Assembly (NCBI GenBank): GCA_937959065.1
Contig: CALGOI010000219.1
Location: 1 to 11,489 of the forward strand
Direction of reading: 5' to 3'
Origin: an uncultured Ignavibacteriota bacterium
GTDB lineage: Bacteria > Bacteroidota > Ignavibacteria > Tepidaquicellales > Tepidaquicellaceae
Length of the DNA stretch: 11,489 nucleotides
Shown here: positions 6,387 through 11,489 of the stretch, piece after piece
How the letters are laid out: every line of letters starts with the position of its first letter
How positions within the stretch are numbered: position 1 is the first letter of the stretch
The notes under the pieces: generated by a model
Seen by the model: only the letters and a program-made list of their open reading frames with translations
Database searches by the model: none
Told to the model about the DNA's origin: nothing
Made by a program: the position numbers and the translations under genes

Positions 6387-6899
6387 TCACCACTCACCCG
6401 CGTATTGCAATGACTGATCACCGGTTATTTCATTCAAATATAAGTAGTTCATCCGGTTGATCTGGCGGATGTGCAGGTAATCATGCGCCAGCCAGTTAAC
6501 CAGGAACGCGTACGCGGTCATCTCGAACTGCGGGTTAGTCCATTTACTTTCCCAGTTAACATCCTTCTTCGCTTCCAAGCCATGCAGCCACTCTATTGAG
6601 CGTTCGCGTTCAAGAAGGAAATTTGCCACGCTTTGCACGTATTCCCTCCCGGCATAATTTTTTGATTTTACCCATCCCTGCGGATCGATGGGAGGGGCTT
6701 CACGGTTTTCAAGCGCTGCTTTAACACGCTCGCGGAAGTCGAGCTGCTCTTCATCGTACAAATGATTCACTATTTCGAGCATCGACCATTTTTCCGGCGC
6801 GGGTCTCCAGTGCACCTGGTCACCTGTTATGCCGGTTAGTATCTCACGGAAGACCTTCTCGTTATGAGTGAGGCGGTCTATTATAAATTTGGTGTCCAT
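6387..6899 (-). CDS. DinB-superfamily protein (DinB_2/YfiT-like)
   Basis: A 170-residue protein of the second DinB subfamily. The signature 'WRPAPEKWSMLEIVNHLYDEE' (31-51) supplies metal ligand His46. 'NWLAHDYLHIRQINRM' (135-150) supplies His139 and His143. All three ligands are intact, so an active metal site is likely. Relatives include YfiT-type metal-dependent hydrolases and thiol transferases. The substrate is unknown. It starts three bases after the mscL stop, with a weak AGGGA upstream, so it is translated from the same transcript as mscL. It is only distantly similar to the DinB protein at 1436 (different length and motif spacing), so the two are not recent duplicates. Confidence 0.9.
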   Translation of the reverse strand: MDTKFIIDRLTHNEKVFREILTGITGDQVHWRPAPEKWSMLEIVNHLYDEEQLDFRERVKAALENREAPPIDPQGWVKSKNYAGREYVQSVANFLLERERSIEWLHGLEAKKDVNWESKWTNPQFEMTAYAFLVNWLAHDYLHIRQINRMNYLYLNEITGDQSLQYAGEW

Positions 6900-6902
6900 A
6901 AA

Positions 6903-7331
6903 TTATCCCTTTGCCTTCAATGCATCTCTTATTTCGGTCAACAGTTTTATGTCCTGCGGAGGGTCGACGGGTGATTTCTCGTCTTCTGCTTTCTTTCTGA
7001 GATTATTCATACCTTTCACCATCATGAAAAGCACTACGGCGATCAACAGGAAACTTATCATCGCGTTAAAGAACAGTCCGTAATTCAATGTAACTGCACC
7101 GGCAGTTTTGGCTTCCTCCACAGTTACGTACGGTCCCGGCGGCGTACCCTGCTTGAGCACAACAAATAGCGACGAAAAGTCCAGACCTCCCAGCATCAGC
7201 CCTATTGGCGGCATTATCACGTCATTGACGAGTGAAGTTACAATCGCCCCAAAAGCCGCACCGATCATGATACCCACAGCCATATCGACCATATTTCCCT
7301 TTACTGCAAACTCCTTAAATTCTTTCAGCAT
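6903..7331 (-). CDS. mscL: Large-conductance mechanosensitive channel MscL
   Basis: 142 residues, normal for MscL. The N-terminal amphipathic helix 'MLKEFKEFAVKGN' leads to the signature 'DMAVGIMIGAAFGAIV' and TM1 (about 14-44), ending in 'NDVIMPPIGLMLGGLDF'. A periplasmic loop (about 50-80) has 'TPPGPYVTVEEAKTAGAVTL', then TM2 is 'NYGLFFNAMISFLLIAVVLF' (83-102). The C-terminal helix 'LLTEIRDALK' is the conserved bundle. The homopentamer forms a tension-gated pore in the inner membrane that releases solutes on hypo-osmotic shock. It is the first gene of a two-gene unit with a DinB gene, and divergent from the AlkD-like operon across 112 bases. Confidence 0.97.
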   Translation of the reverse strand: MLKEFKEFAVKGNMVDMAVGIMIGAAFGAIVTSLVNDVIMPPIGLMLGGLDFSSLFVVLKQGTPPGPYVTVEEAKTAGAVTLNYGLFFNAMISFLLIAVVLFMMVKGMNNLRKKAEDEKSPVDPPQDIKLLTEIRDALKAKG

Positions 7332-7415
7332 ATTATTTTATTTTAATTATTGTTTAATTTGATATACGTAAAAATAAAAGATTTTAAGCAAATAAGAAAA
7401 CGTTTCATATTTTAG

Positions 7416-7438
7416 CTTTAAACTTTGAACTTTTAACT
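7416..7438 (+). repeat. Three tandem imperfect 7-bp repeats just upstream of the AlkD-like gene
   Basis: CTTTAAA, CTTTGAA and CTTTTAA follow one another at 7416-7436 and end with CT, five bases before the ATG at 7444. The unit is CTTTnAA. It may be part of the leader or promoter, or simply low-complexity sequence. Confidence 0.45.
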
Positions 7439-7443
7439 ACTAT

Positions 7444-8109
7444 ATGCATCCTTATATAAAACCGCTCGAGAAATTATTCAAAGCAAAAGCCGATCCGGAA
7501 AGAGCGGAAAAGATGAGCCGGTATATGCGCAACAAGTTCGATTACTGGGGAATAATGAGCCCGGTAAGGAAAGAGGTTGAGAGGGAGTTCCTTGCCGAGT
7601 ACGGACTTCCGGAGATAAAAGATATAAAAAAAATAACAAAAGACCTGTGGTCGCTGCCGCAGCGGGAGTACCAGTACACTGCAATACATATTGCATCGCG
7701 ATTACATAAAGAATGGAAGCAGGACCTCATCCCGTTATTCGAATACCTCATCAAAACAAAATCGTGGTGGGATACCGTGGATGGTGTCGCGCCGTCCTTA
7801 GCAGGTAAATATTTTTTAAAGTTTGAAACAGATGAGGATGTAACGGACAGATGGATAGAGTCTGATAATTTCTGGTTCCAGCGCTCAGCGATAATATTCC
7901 AGTTGAAATTCCGTGACAAGACCGATGAGAAACTGCTGTACAGGTATATAAAGAGAAAAGCAGGCGAGGATGAATTCTTCATAAGGAAAGCAATTGGATG
8001 GGCGCTGAGGGAACACGCGCGAAGAAACCCGGAGTCAGTAAGGAATTTTGTATCGAATACGAAACTCAAACCTTTGAGTATCAGGGAGGCATTGAAACAC
8101 ATTGGGTAA
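7444..8109 (+). CDS. AlkD-like DNA alkylation repair protein (HEAT-like DNA glycosylase)
   Basis: A 221-residue all-helical protein matching the DNA alkylation repair family. The diagnostic block 'KSWWDTVDGVAP' (106-117) carries Trp109 and Asp113, and 'IGWALREHAR' (184-193) carries Trp186. These correspond closely to the Trp/Asp/Trp cluster of AlkD that grips DNA and supports removal of positively charged N3- and N7-alkylpurines. 'LPQREYQYTAI' (71-81) is also family-typical. Length is slightly short of characterised AlkD proteins (about 230-240) but complete. It is the first gene of a three-gene unit: its stop TAA is immediately followed by the ATG of the next gene. Glycosylase activity is likely from the conserved residues; the natural lesion is not shown by sequence. 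Confidence 0.92.
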   Translation: MHPYIKPLEKLFKAKADPERAEKMSRYMRNKFDYWGIMSPVRKEVEREFLAEYGLPEIKDIKKITKDLWSLPQREYQYTAIHIASRLHKEWKQDLIPLFEYLIKTKSWWDTVDGVAPSLAGKYFLKFETDEDVTDRWIESDNFWFQRSAIIFQLKFRDKTDEKLLYRYIKRKAGEDEFFIRKAIGWALREHARRNPESVRNFVSNTKLKPLSIREALKHIG

Positions 8110-8625
8110 ATGAAGAAGATAGTGATAATCGGTAACGGTGGAACCGGTAAATCCACACTTGCAGTCCGGCTCGGAAAAAAGCTTGGCATCTCACCCACTC
8201 ATCTCGATAAACTCGCATGGAAACCCGGCTTTGAGCACGTTCCGCTGGATGAATTCAGAGTAAAGCTGAATGAGGTCATACAAAAAGACTCATTCATCGT
8301 CGATGGCTGGTCATACAATGCTACTATGAAGGAGCGTCTGGATGCAGCAGATACAATCATTTTTCTCGATTACCCCGTTTGGTTTTGTTACCTCTACGCA
8401 GCTAAAAGGCAGGCACAGTATGCCTTCAAACAAAATCCATATTACCCGGATGATTCTAAAGTAATTCCAATGACGGGATATATATTCAGAGCTATGTGGC
8501 GTGTGCATAAAGAGTATCTTCCTGAAACAAGGAAACTGGTAGATACGTACAAAGATAAGAAATTGGTCCTCAGATTCACCTCTCGAAGAGCACTTAACAT
8601 TTATTTAAAAAATCAAAATTTATAA
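8110..8625 (+). CDS. P-loop kinase-like ATPase (annotated as FlaR / DNA topology modulation-like)
   Basis: A 171-residue adenylate-kinase-like P-loop protein. Walker A is 'GNGGTGKST' (8-16) with Lys14. 'HLDKLAWKPGF' (31-41) and 'FIVDGWSYN' (62-70) are the motifs that define the family often annotated as 'topology modulation protein' or FlaR, and 'DTIIFLDYPVWFC' (81-93) holds the Walker B-like strand. The fold predicts a small-molecule or nucleotide kinase. The FlaR name comes from an old effect on DNA topology, and no substrate is established. It starts directly after the AlkD-like stop, implying translational coupling, and ends four bases before the next gene. No Shine-Dalgarno site of its own is seen. 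Confidence 0.87.
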   Translation: MKKIVIIGNGGTGKSTLAVRLGKKLGISPTHLDKLAWKPGFEHVPLDEFRVKLNEVIQKDSFIVDGWSYNATMKERLDAADTIIFLDYPVWFCYLYAAKRQAQYAFKQNPYYPDDSKVIPMTGYIFRAMWRVHKEYLPETRKLVDTYKDKKLVLRFTSRRALNIYLKNQNL

Positions 8626-8629
8626 AACT

Positions 8630-9172
8630 ATGGGTAACCATCTTCCGTTGCTGGAACCTGTTGAGAAACCGGACAGCTGGATAATGAAGGCAGCTTATGC
8701 CGCGTCTAAAAAAATGTTCGGCAAGGTATTAACTCCGATGACGGTCTCGTACTCAAGAATGCCTGATGCTCTGCATTTTTCAAGGAAGCTTCAGGAAGTC
8801 GAAGGAAAGCTGTCGATTGGAAGTGAAATGTCCCTGCTTGTGAAAACATTAACAGCGGAGATAAACAAATGTGATTTTTGCGTGGACATAGCGAAGTACT
8901 TCGCCAAACAAAAAAATATCCCTGTGGAAAGATTCGACCGGATAAAGGATTACAAGACGGATGTCAGCTTTAACGAGAAGGAAAGGGCAGCACTGGCATA
9001 TACGGAGGATGTTTGTTTAAAAGCTCATCCGGATGAGGAAACCTGTGCTGAGTTGAAAAAGCATTTCAATGAAAAGGAGATAGTAGAGATCGCATGGATG
9101 ATTGCAGCGGAGACGTATTACAACAAAATGAACCATGCATTGAATATCGGCAGCGATAACCTGTCTCAGTAA
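8630..9172 (+). CDS. Carboxymuconolactone decarboxylase / AhpD-like family protein
   Basis: A 180-residue helical protein with the AhpD-like core centred on 'EINKCDFCVDIAKYFAK' (78-93). The redox pair Cys81-x-x-Cys84 is present, but the His that usually follows the second Cys by four residues is Ala88. The C-terminal 'EIVEIAWMIAAETYYNKMNHALNI' (150-173) is the second family block. Members with CxxC act as thiol reductases or peroxidases (AhpD-type) rather than lactone decarboxylases. The missing His suggests altered or reduced peroxidase chemistry. It is cytoplasmic, with no signal peptide, and the last gene of the AlkD-like operon (four-base gap). A weak A/T stem followed by T-runs lies just after the stop (9179-9203). 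Confidence 0.88.
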   Translation: MGNHLPLLEPVEKPDSWIMKAAYAASKKMFGKVLTPMTVSYSRMPDALHFSRKLQEVEGKLSIGSEMSLLVKTLTAEINKCDFCVDIAKYFAKQKNIPVERFDRIKDYKTDVSFNEKERAALAYTEDVCLKAHPDEETCAELKKHFNEKEIVEIAWMIAAETYYNKMNHALNIGSDNLSQ

Positions 9173-9217
9173 ACATGCAACAAACGAAGTGTTTTTTGTT
9201 TTTGTCCACCATTCAAA

Positions 9218-9275
9218 ATTGGTAATTTTATTAAAATTCAGAGGAAATTTCTTTTTTAATTAAAAAATTACCAAT
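9218..9275 (+). promoter_or_regulatory. Perfect 12-bp inverted repeat ending one base before a lipoprotein start codon
   Basis: ATTGGTAATTTT (9218-9229) and AAAATTACCAAT (9264-9275) are exact reverse complements separated by 34 bases; a further TTAA/TTAA pairing is possible inside the loop. The right arm ends one base before the ATG at 9277. The only Shine-Dalgarno-like GAGG (9241-9244) is inside the loop, 30 bases from the ATG. It could be an mRNA stem covering the start region or a DNA operator. Confidence 0.6.
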
Positions 9276-9276
9276 A

Positions 9277-10032
9277 ATGAAAAATTTCTGTATTGTACTG
9301 ATCGTCTTAGCAATAGGGGTTGCGGGATTAACCGGGTGCGGCAAGAAAGATGACACAACCGTAACAAAAGAAGTAACTAAAGAAACAGCAGAGGCTTCCG
9401 GTGAAATAAAGCTCGCAAAAGAGGAGTATCTCCCCGGAGAGGATGTTTCTTTCACATTCAGCACCGAAGGTGAATTCGGAAGGAACGCGTGGATTGGAGT
9501 CATCCCGTCCGAAATAGAACACGGTGATGAAACGAAGAATGACCAGCACGATATATCTTATGTTTATTTTAAAGGCACCAGCGGGTCTTCTAAGTTAAAA
9601 GCGCCGGATAAACCGGGCAAATATGACCTTAGGATGCATACTTCAGATGCCAATGGAAAAGAAGTAACTTATGTCAGCTTCACCGTAAAGGAAGCGACGG
9701 AAGAACCGGGAACGGAAACTAAATCTGAAGGGAAATACACTCTCAGCTCAAATAAGACATCTTACAAGCCGGGCGAGGCGATAACGGTTAAGTTCACTGC
9801 CTCATCTGACTGGGGAAACAATGCATGGATAGGAATAATCCCATCGGATATCAAGCACGGGGATGAGTCCGAAAATGACAAACACGATGTCGCATATCAA
9901 TACCTCCGCGGAAAATCATCAGGCACTATTACGTTAAATGCACCAAGCAAACCGGGCAAGTACGATTTGAGGATGCACGATACCGATTCAAACGGTAAAG
10001 AGATTACATACATTTCCTTCACTGTGAAGTAA
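9277..10032 (+). CDS. Lipoprotein with two tandem Ig-like 'AWIGIIPS' domains (paralogue 1)
   Basis: 251 residues. A lipoprotein signal peptide ends in the lipobox L-T-G-C with Cys21, followed by a charged linker. Two copies of a domain of about 95 residues follow, at 43-138 and 153-251. Shared landmarks are 'PGE', 'NAWIG(V/I)IPS(E/D)I', 'HGDE..ND.HD', 'AP.KPGKYDLRMH' and 'NGKE(V/I)TY(V/I)SFTVK'. The beta-strand pattern suggests an Ig-like or similar beta-sandwich. Because both copies keep the acidic/His stretch 'HGDE..ND.HD', it may bind a metal or ligand (inference). The protein should be anchored by lipid to the inner or outer membrane, with the domains in the periplasm or outside. A paralogue lies 223 bases downstream. 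Function is unknown; I know only a general 'AWIG.P' domain resemblance. Confidence 0.88.
   Translation: MKNFCIVLIVLAIGVAGLTGCGKKDDTTVTKEVTKETAEASGEIKLAKEEYLPGEDVSFTFSTEGEFGRNAWIGVIPSEIEHGDETKNDQHDISYVYFKGTSGSSKLKAPDKPGKYDLRMHTSDANGKEVTYVSFTVKEATEEPGTETKSEGKYTLSSNKTSYKPGEAITVKFTASSDWGNNAWIGIIPSDIKHGDESENDKHDVAYQYLRGKSSGTITLNAPSKPGKYDLRMHDTDSNGKEITYISFTVK
9403..9690 (+). repeat. First copy of the internal Ig-like repeat
   Basis: Encodes residues 43-138. It aligns with 9733-10029 along its full length, with identical blocks such as 'KPGKYDLRMH'. Codons differ at many identical residues, so the duplication is old rather than recent. Confidence 0.85.
9733..10029 (+). repeat. Second copy of the internal Ig-like repeat
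   Basis: Encodes residues 153-251 and pairs with 9403-9690. The two copies are joined by an acidic Glu/Thr-rich linker (about 139-152). Confidence 0.85.
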
Positions 10033-10050
10033 ATTTATAAATTCTTTTAC

Positions 10051-10081
10051 AGAGGGAGACACCCTTAGAATGTCTCCCTCT
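10051..10081. terminator. 11-bp perfect hairpin after the first lipoprotein gene
   Basis: AGAGGGAGACA (10051-10061) and TGTCTCCCTCT (10071-10081) form an 11-bp stem with a 9-base loop, 18 bases past the stop at 10032. No T-tract follows, so termination would need to be factor-assisted, or the hairpin stabilises the mRNA 3' end. Confidence 0.65.
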
Positions 10082-10183
10082 ATTGTGACGAGACGGCACA
10101 CTTTTTCCGTTTATTGCCACACTTTTCTTACCATAACTTCTTCAAATCACATTTTAATTCAATTAAATTAGACATTAATCTTA

Positions 10184-10192
10184 TGTTATAAT
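10184..10192 (+). promoter_or_regulatory. Candidate extended -10 promoter for the second lipoprotein gene
   Basis: TGTTATAAT matches the extended -10 form (TGnTATAAT). It lies 63 bases upstream of the ATG at 10256, after a hairpin that separates it from the upstream gene. No good -35 is seen. A second TATAAT occurs at 10213-10218. The remainder of 10082-10255 is A/T-rich without other visible signals. Confidence 0.35.
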
Positions 10193-10255
10193 GGCATAGA
10201 TATTGAAATTATTATAATAGATAAGTTTTTTAATAATAATAAAACCCGAAAAGAG

Positions 10256-10990
10256 ATGAAAACGTTAAGAGCAGTAATTGGCATATTTGCTTTCTCACTA
10301 TTATTTGCATTAACATCTTGCAGTGTAGATGATAAAGCAGAGGAAGTGGTCGAAGAAGTTACAATGGATAAACCGGACGGAGAAATTATTTTAATGAAAA
10401 ACGAATATAATCCGGGGGAAGAAATTCAGATCGCATATAAATTGGAAAGCGAGACTGAAAGAACCGGAAACATCGAGATTGTGCCCTCCGGCGCAGCCGG
10501 CGGAAATCAATCTAGTAAAATGGAAAAAGGATTTAATGATAATGTTGGTTCTATGACATTCACTGCGCCAAAGGATCCCGGTGATTATAATATTAAGATG
10601 AATACACAAGACGGTAACGGTAAAAGTAAGAAAGAAATTACCAGCGTATCAATTACAGTAATTGATCCTGAAGCTGAAAGAAGGGAGATCGATGCTGAAA
10701 TTGATGTAGAAAAAGACACTTTCTCACCCGGTGAAAACATAGTAATTACATTCACTGCACCGGCTACATGGGACAGGTCAGCATGGATTGGTCTTGTTCC
10801 TTCAATCATAGATCACGGAAACGAAAGAAGGAATTACAAAGAAGCTCTTTCTAAAGAAAACATATCAGGAAGGATATCCGGTAAAGTAACATTCAAAGCA
10901 CCCGAAACGCCGGGAGTATATGACATAAGAATGCATAACTCTACAACTAACGGAACAGAAGTTGAAGATATAACTTTAACTGTGAAGTAG
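10256..10990 (+). CDS. Lipoprotein with two tandem Ig-like domains (paralogue 2, diverged)
   Basis: 244 residues. A lipoprotein signal peptide has lipobox L-T-S-C with Cys22, then an acidic linker and two copies of the same domain as in the gene at 9277, at about 42-135 and 148-244. The second copy keeps the core: 'SAWIGLVPSIIDHGNE' (175-190), 'APETPGVYDIRMH' (215-227) and a closing 'TLTVK'. The first copy is eroded: the AWIG strand reads 'GNIEIVPSGAAGG' and the HGDE block is gone, while 'PGEEI', 'APKDPGDYNIKM' and 'NGKSKKEI' remain. So the two copies have come under different constraints. It has its own leader with a candidate promoter and a clear intrinsic terminator, so it is probably expressed separately from paralogue 1. 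It should be membrane-anchored and exported. Function is unknown. Confidence 0.87.
   Translation: MKTLRAVIGIFAFSLLFALTSCSVDDKAEEVVEEVTMDKPDGEIILMKNEYNPGEEIQIAYKLESETERTGNIEIVPSGAAGGNQSSKMEKGFNDNVGSMTFTAPKDPGDYNIKMNTQDGNGKSKKEITSVSITVIDPEAERREIDAEIDVEKDTFSPGENIVITFTAPATWDRSAWIGLVPSIIDHGNERRNYKEALSKENISGRISGKVTFKAPETPGVYDIRMHNSTTNGTEVEDITLTVK
10379..10660 (+). repeat. Eroded first Ig-like repeat of paralogue 2
   Basis: Encodes residues 42-135. It is recognisable by its PGEE, 'AP.DPGDY' and 'NGK' positions and final 'VSITV', but lacks the AWIG and HGDE signatures seen in the other three copies. Confidence 0.65.
10697..10987 (+). repeat. Second Ig-like repeat of paralogue 2
   Basis: Encodes residues 148-244. 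It retains 'AWIGLVPS', 'DHGNE' and 'DIRMH', making it closer to the two copies of paralogue 1 than to its own partner. Confidence 0.75.
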
Positions 10991-11019
10991 TTAGAGTTTA
11001 TACATTTTATTTCACAATG

Positions 11020-11049
11020 AAAAAATCCCCTTTCTCAGGGGATTTTTTT
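11020..11049 (+). terminator. Intrinsic (rho-independent) terminator after paralogue 2
   Basis: AAAAATCCCC (11021-11030) pairs with GGGGATTTTT (11038-11047) around a 7-base loop, with a run of seven T (11043-11049). It is the most textbook terminator in the window, 30 bases past the stop at 10990. The A-run on the left arm could let it work for the opposite strand too. Confidence 0.9.
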
Positions 11050-11140
11050 ATTATTTGAAAAGACCTCTTCTTTATTGAAATAACGGAAAAAAAGCCGTAA
11101 CTTTTTCAAATCCAATCTATAATAAAACATCTCCTTCCTG

Positions 11141-11489
11141 ATGGAAAAAACAATTACCAGAAGAAAGTTTATTACTTACTGCGGTATGAGCGCTGCTGCT
11201 GTTGCCGCTTATACTACACTGCCGGGAATTTTCACCGGTTGTTCGACCGGCGGATTCGGCATAGATAAGTTTATGAAGATGTCGGCTCTATTGACTGGTT
11301 TTGATAAAGACACGGGACTTGATGAAAAACTGGGAAACATTTACCTGGAAAGTCTTGAGCAGTATCCTCCTTCGAAAGTCACATTGAGCGAGCTTTATGA
11401 AATCCTCGGAGTGGATTCAGGCAGTGAAGTAACTGTCGAACTGAGCGAAGACCAGGAAAAGCTTGCCGCCGCTGTTATAACCTGCTGGT
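11141..11489 (+). CDS. Tat-exported sugar dehydrogenase small-subunit-like protein (partial)
   Basis: The frame is open from ATG at 11141 to the window end, 116 full codons. The N-terminus carries a twin-arginine motif 'TRRKFI' (6-11), a hydrophobic stretch rich in Ala (about 16-31), and 'FTGC' with Cys34, which could be a lipobox (Phe at -3 is unusual) or a normal Tat leader end. The mature part has 'MSALLTGFDKDTGLDEKLGNIYLESL' spread over about 47-72 and ends in 'AAAVITCWW'. This matches the small subunit of FAD-dependent membrane sorbitol/gluconate-type dehydrogenases (FAD-SLDH / gluconate 2-dehydrogenase subunit 3), where the final Trp region precedes a conserved T-G. By family, it escorts the folded FAD-containing large subunit through Tat. 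A GMC-type oxidoreductase and a cytochrome would be expected just downstream. Identity is moderately sure because the C-terminus is missing. Confidence 0.72.
   Translation, partial: MEKTITRRKFITYCGMSAAAVAAYTTLPGIFTGCSTGGFGIDKFMKMSALLTGFDKDTGLDEKLGNIYLESLEQYPPSKVTLSELYEILGVDSGSEVTVELSEDQEKLAAAVITCW

Noticed and set aside
6382..6422. Direct repeat ACTGATCACC at 6382-6391 and 6413-6422
   Set aside because: The copies straddle and lie within the end of the DinB gene. One 10-bp match has no further support as an attachment site or operator.
1436..6899. A shared origin of the two DinB-type genes as a local duplication
   Set aside because: They differ in length, motif spacing and subfamily signature (HGTYHRGQ versus HDYLHIRQ), so they are separate family members.
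7542..8198. A long (218-codon) minus-strand open frame opposite the AlkD-like gene
   Set aside because: It lies antisense to a gene with intact catalytic motifs and runs into the next gene. Its protein is low-quality (Ser/Phe-rich) with no motif.
9179..9203. AACAAA...TTTGTT stem with T-runs after the CMD-like gene
   Set aside because: The stem is only 6 bp, almost all A:T, with a 10-base loop, so it is too weak to call as an intrinsic terminator.

Overview
The window looks like chromosomal DNA of a free-living, AT-leaning bacterium, most likely of the Bacteroidota/Chlorobiota/Ignavibacteriota group. The reasons are that most start codons are preceded by A/T-rich sequence with no Shine-Dalgarno site, signal peptides end in '-SYAQ' or '-GYSQ', and small secreted proteins and lipoproteins are frequent. 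This placement is inferred from style; no taxonomic marker gene is present. There is no rRNA, tRNA, CRISPR array, transposase or phage gene. Both ends cut through genes.

Layout. (1) 1-1191, minus: the N-terminal 397 residues of a soluble sensor histidine kinase (MEDS + PAS + start of HisKA), cut by the window edge. (2) 1436-2264, plus: a DinB-fold protein and a cupin, 13 bases apart, ending at a strong hairpin. (3) 2374-3657, minus: a CNNM/CorC-type membrane protein with a TTG start fixed by a good Shine-Dalgarno site. (4) 3754-4257, plus: a small conserved protein overlapping the remnant of a SET-domain methyltransferase gene that has lost its catalytic middle. (5) 4310-5080, plus: a secreted SGNH-type hydrolase, tail to tail with (6) 5084-6222, minus: a Rossmann-fold NADP-dependent oxidoreductase followed by a secreted protein of unknown function. 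(7) 6387-7331, minus: mscL followed by a second DinB-superfamily gene. (8) 7444-9172, plus: a tight three-gene operon of AlkD-like DNA glycosylase, P-loop kinase-like protein and AhpD/CMD-like protein. (9) 9277-10990, plus: two adjacent paralogous lipoproteins, each built from two copies of an Ig-like domain of about 95 residues, each with its own terminator-like hairpin. (10) 11141-11489, plus: the start of a Tat-exported protein resembling the small subunit of membrane sugar dehydrogenases.

How it fits together. Most genes are housekeeping or stress-related: mechanosensitive channel, alkylation repair, DinB/YfiT metal enzymes, thiol peroxidase-like protein. They form short independent operons rather than one pathway. 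I see no convincing undescribed multi-gene system. The items most worth a second look are the SET-domain pseudogene, the double-repeat lipoprotein pair with a 12-bp perfect inverted repeat beside the first start codon, the uncharacterised 99-residue family, and the MEDS-domain kinase.
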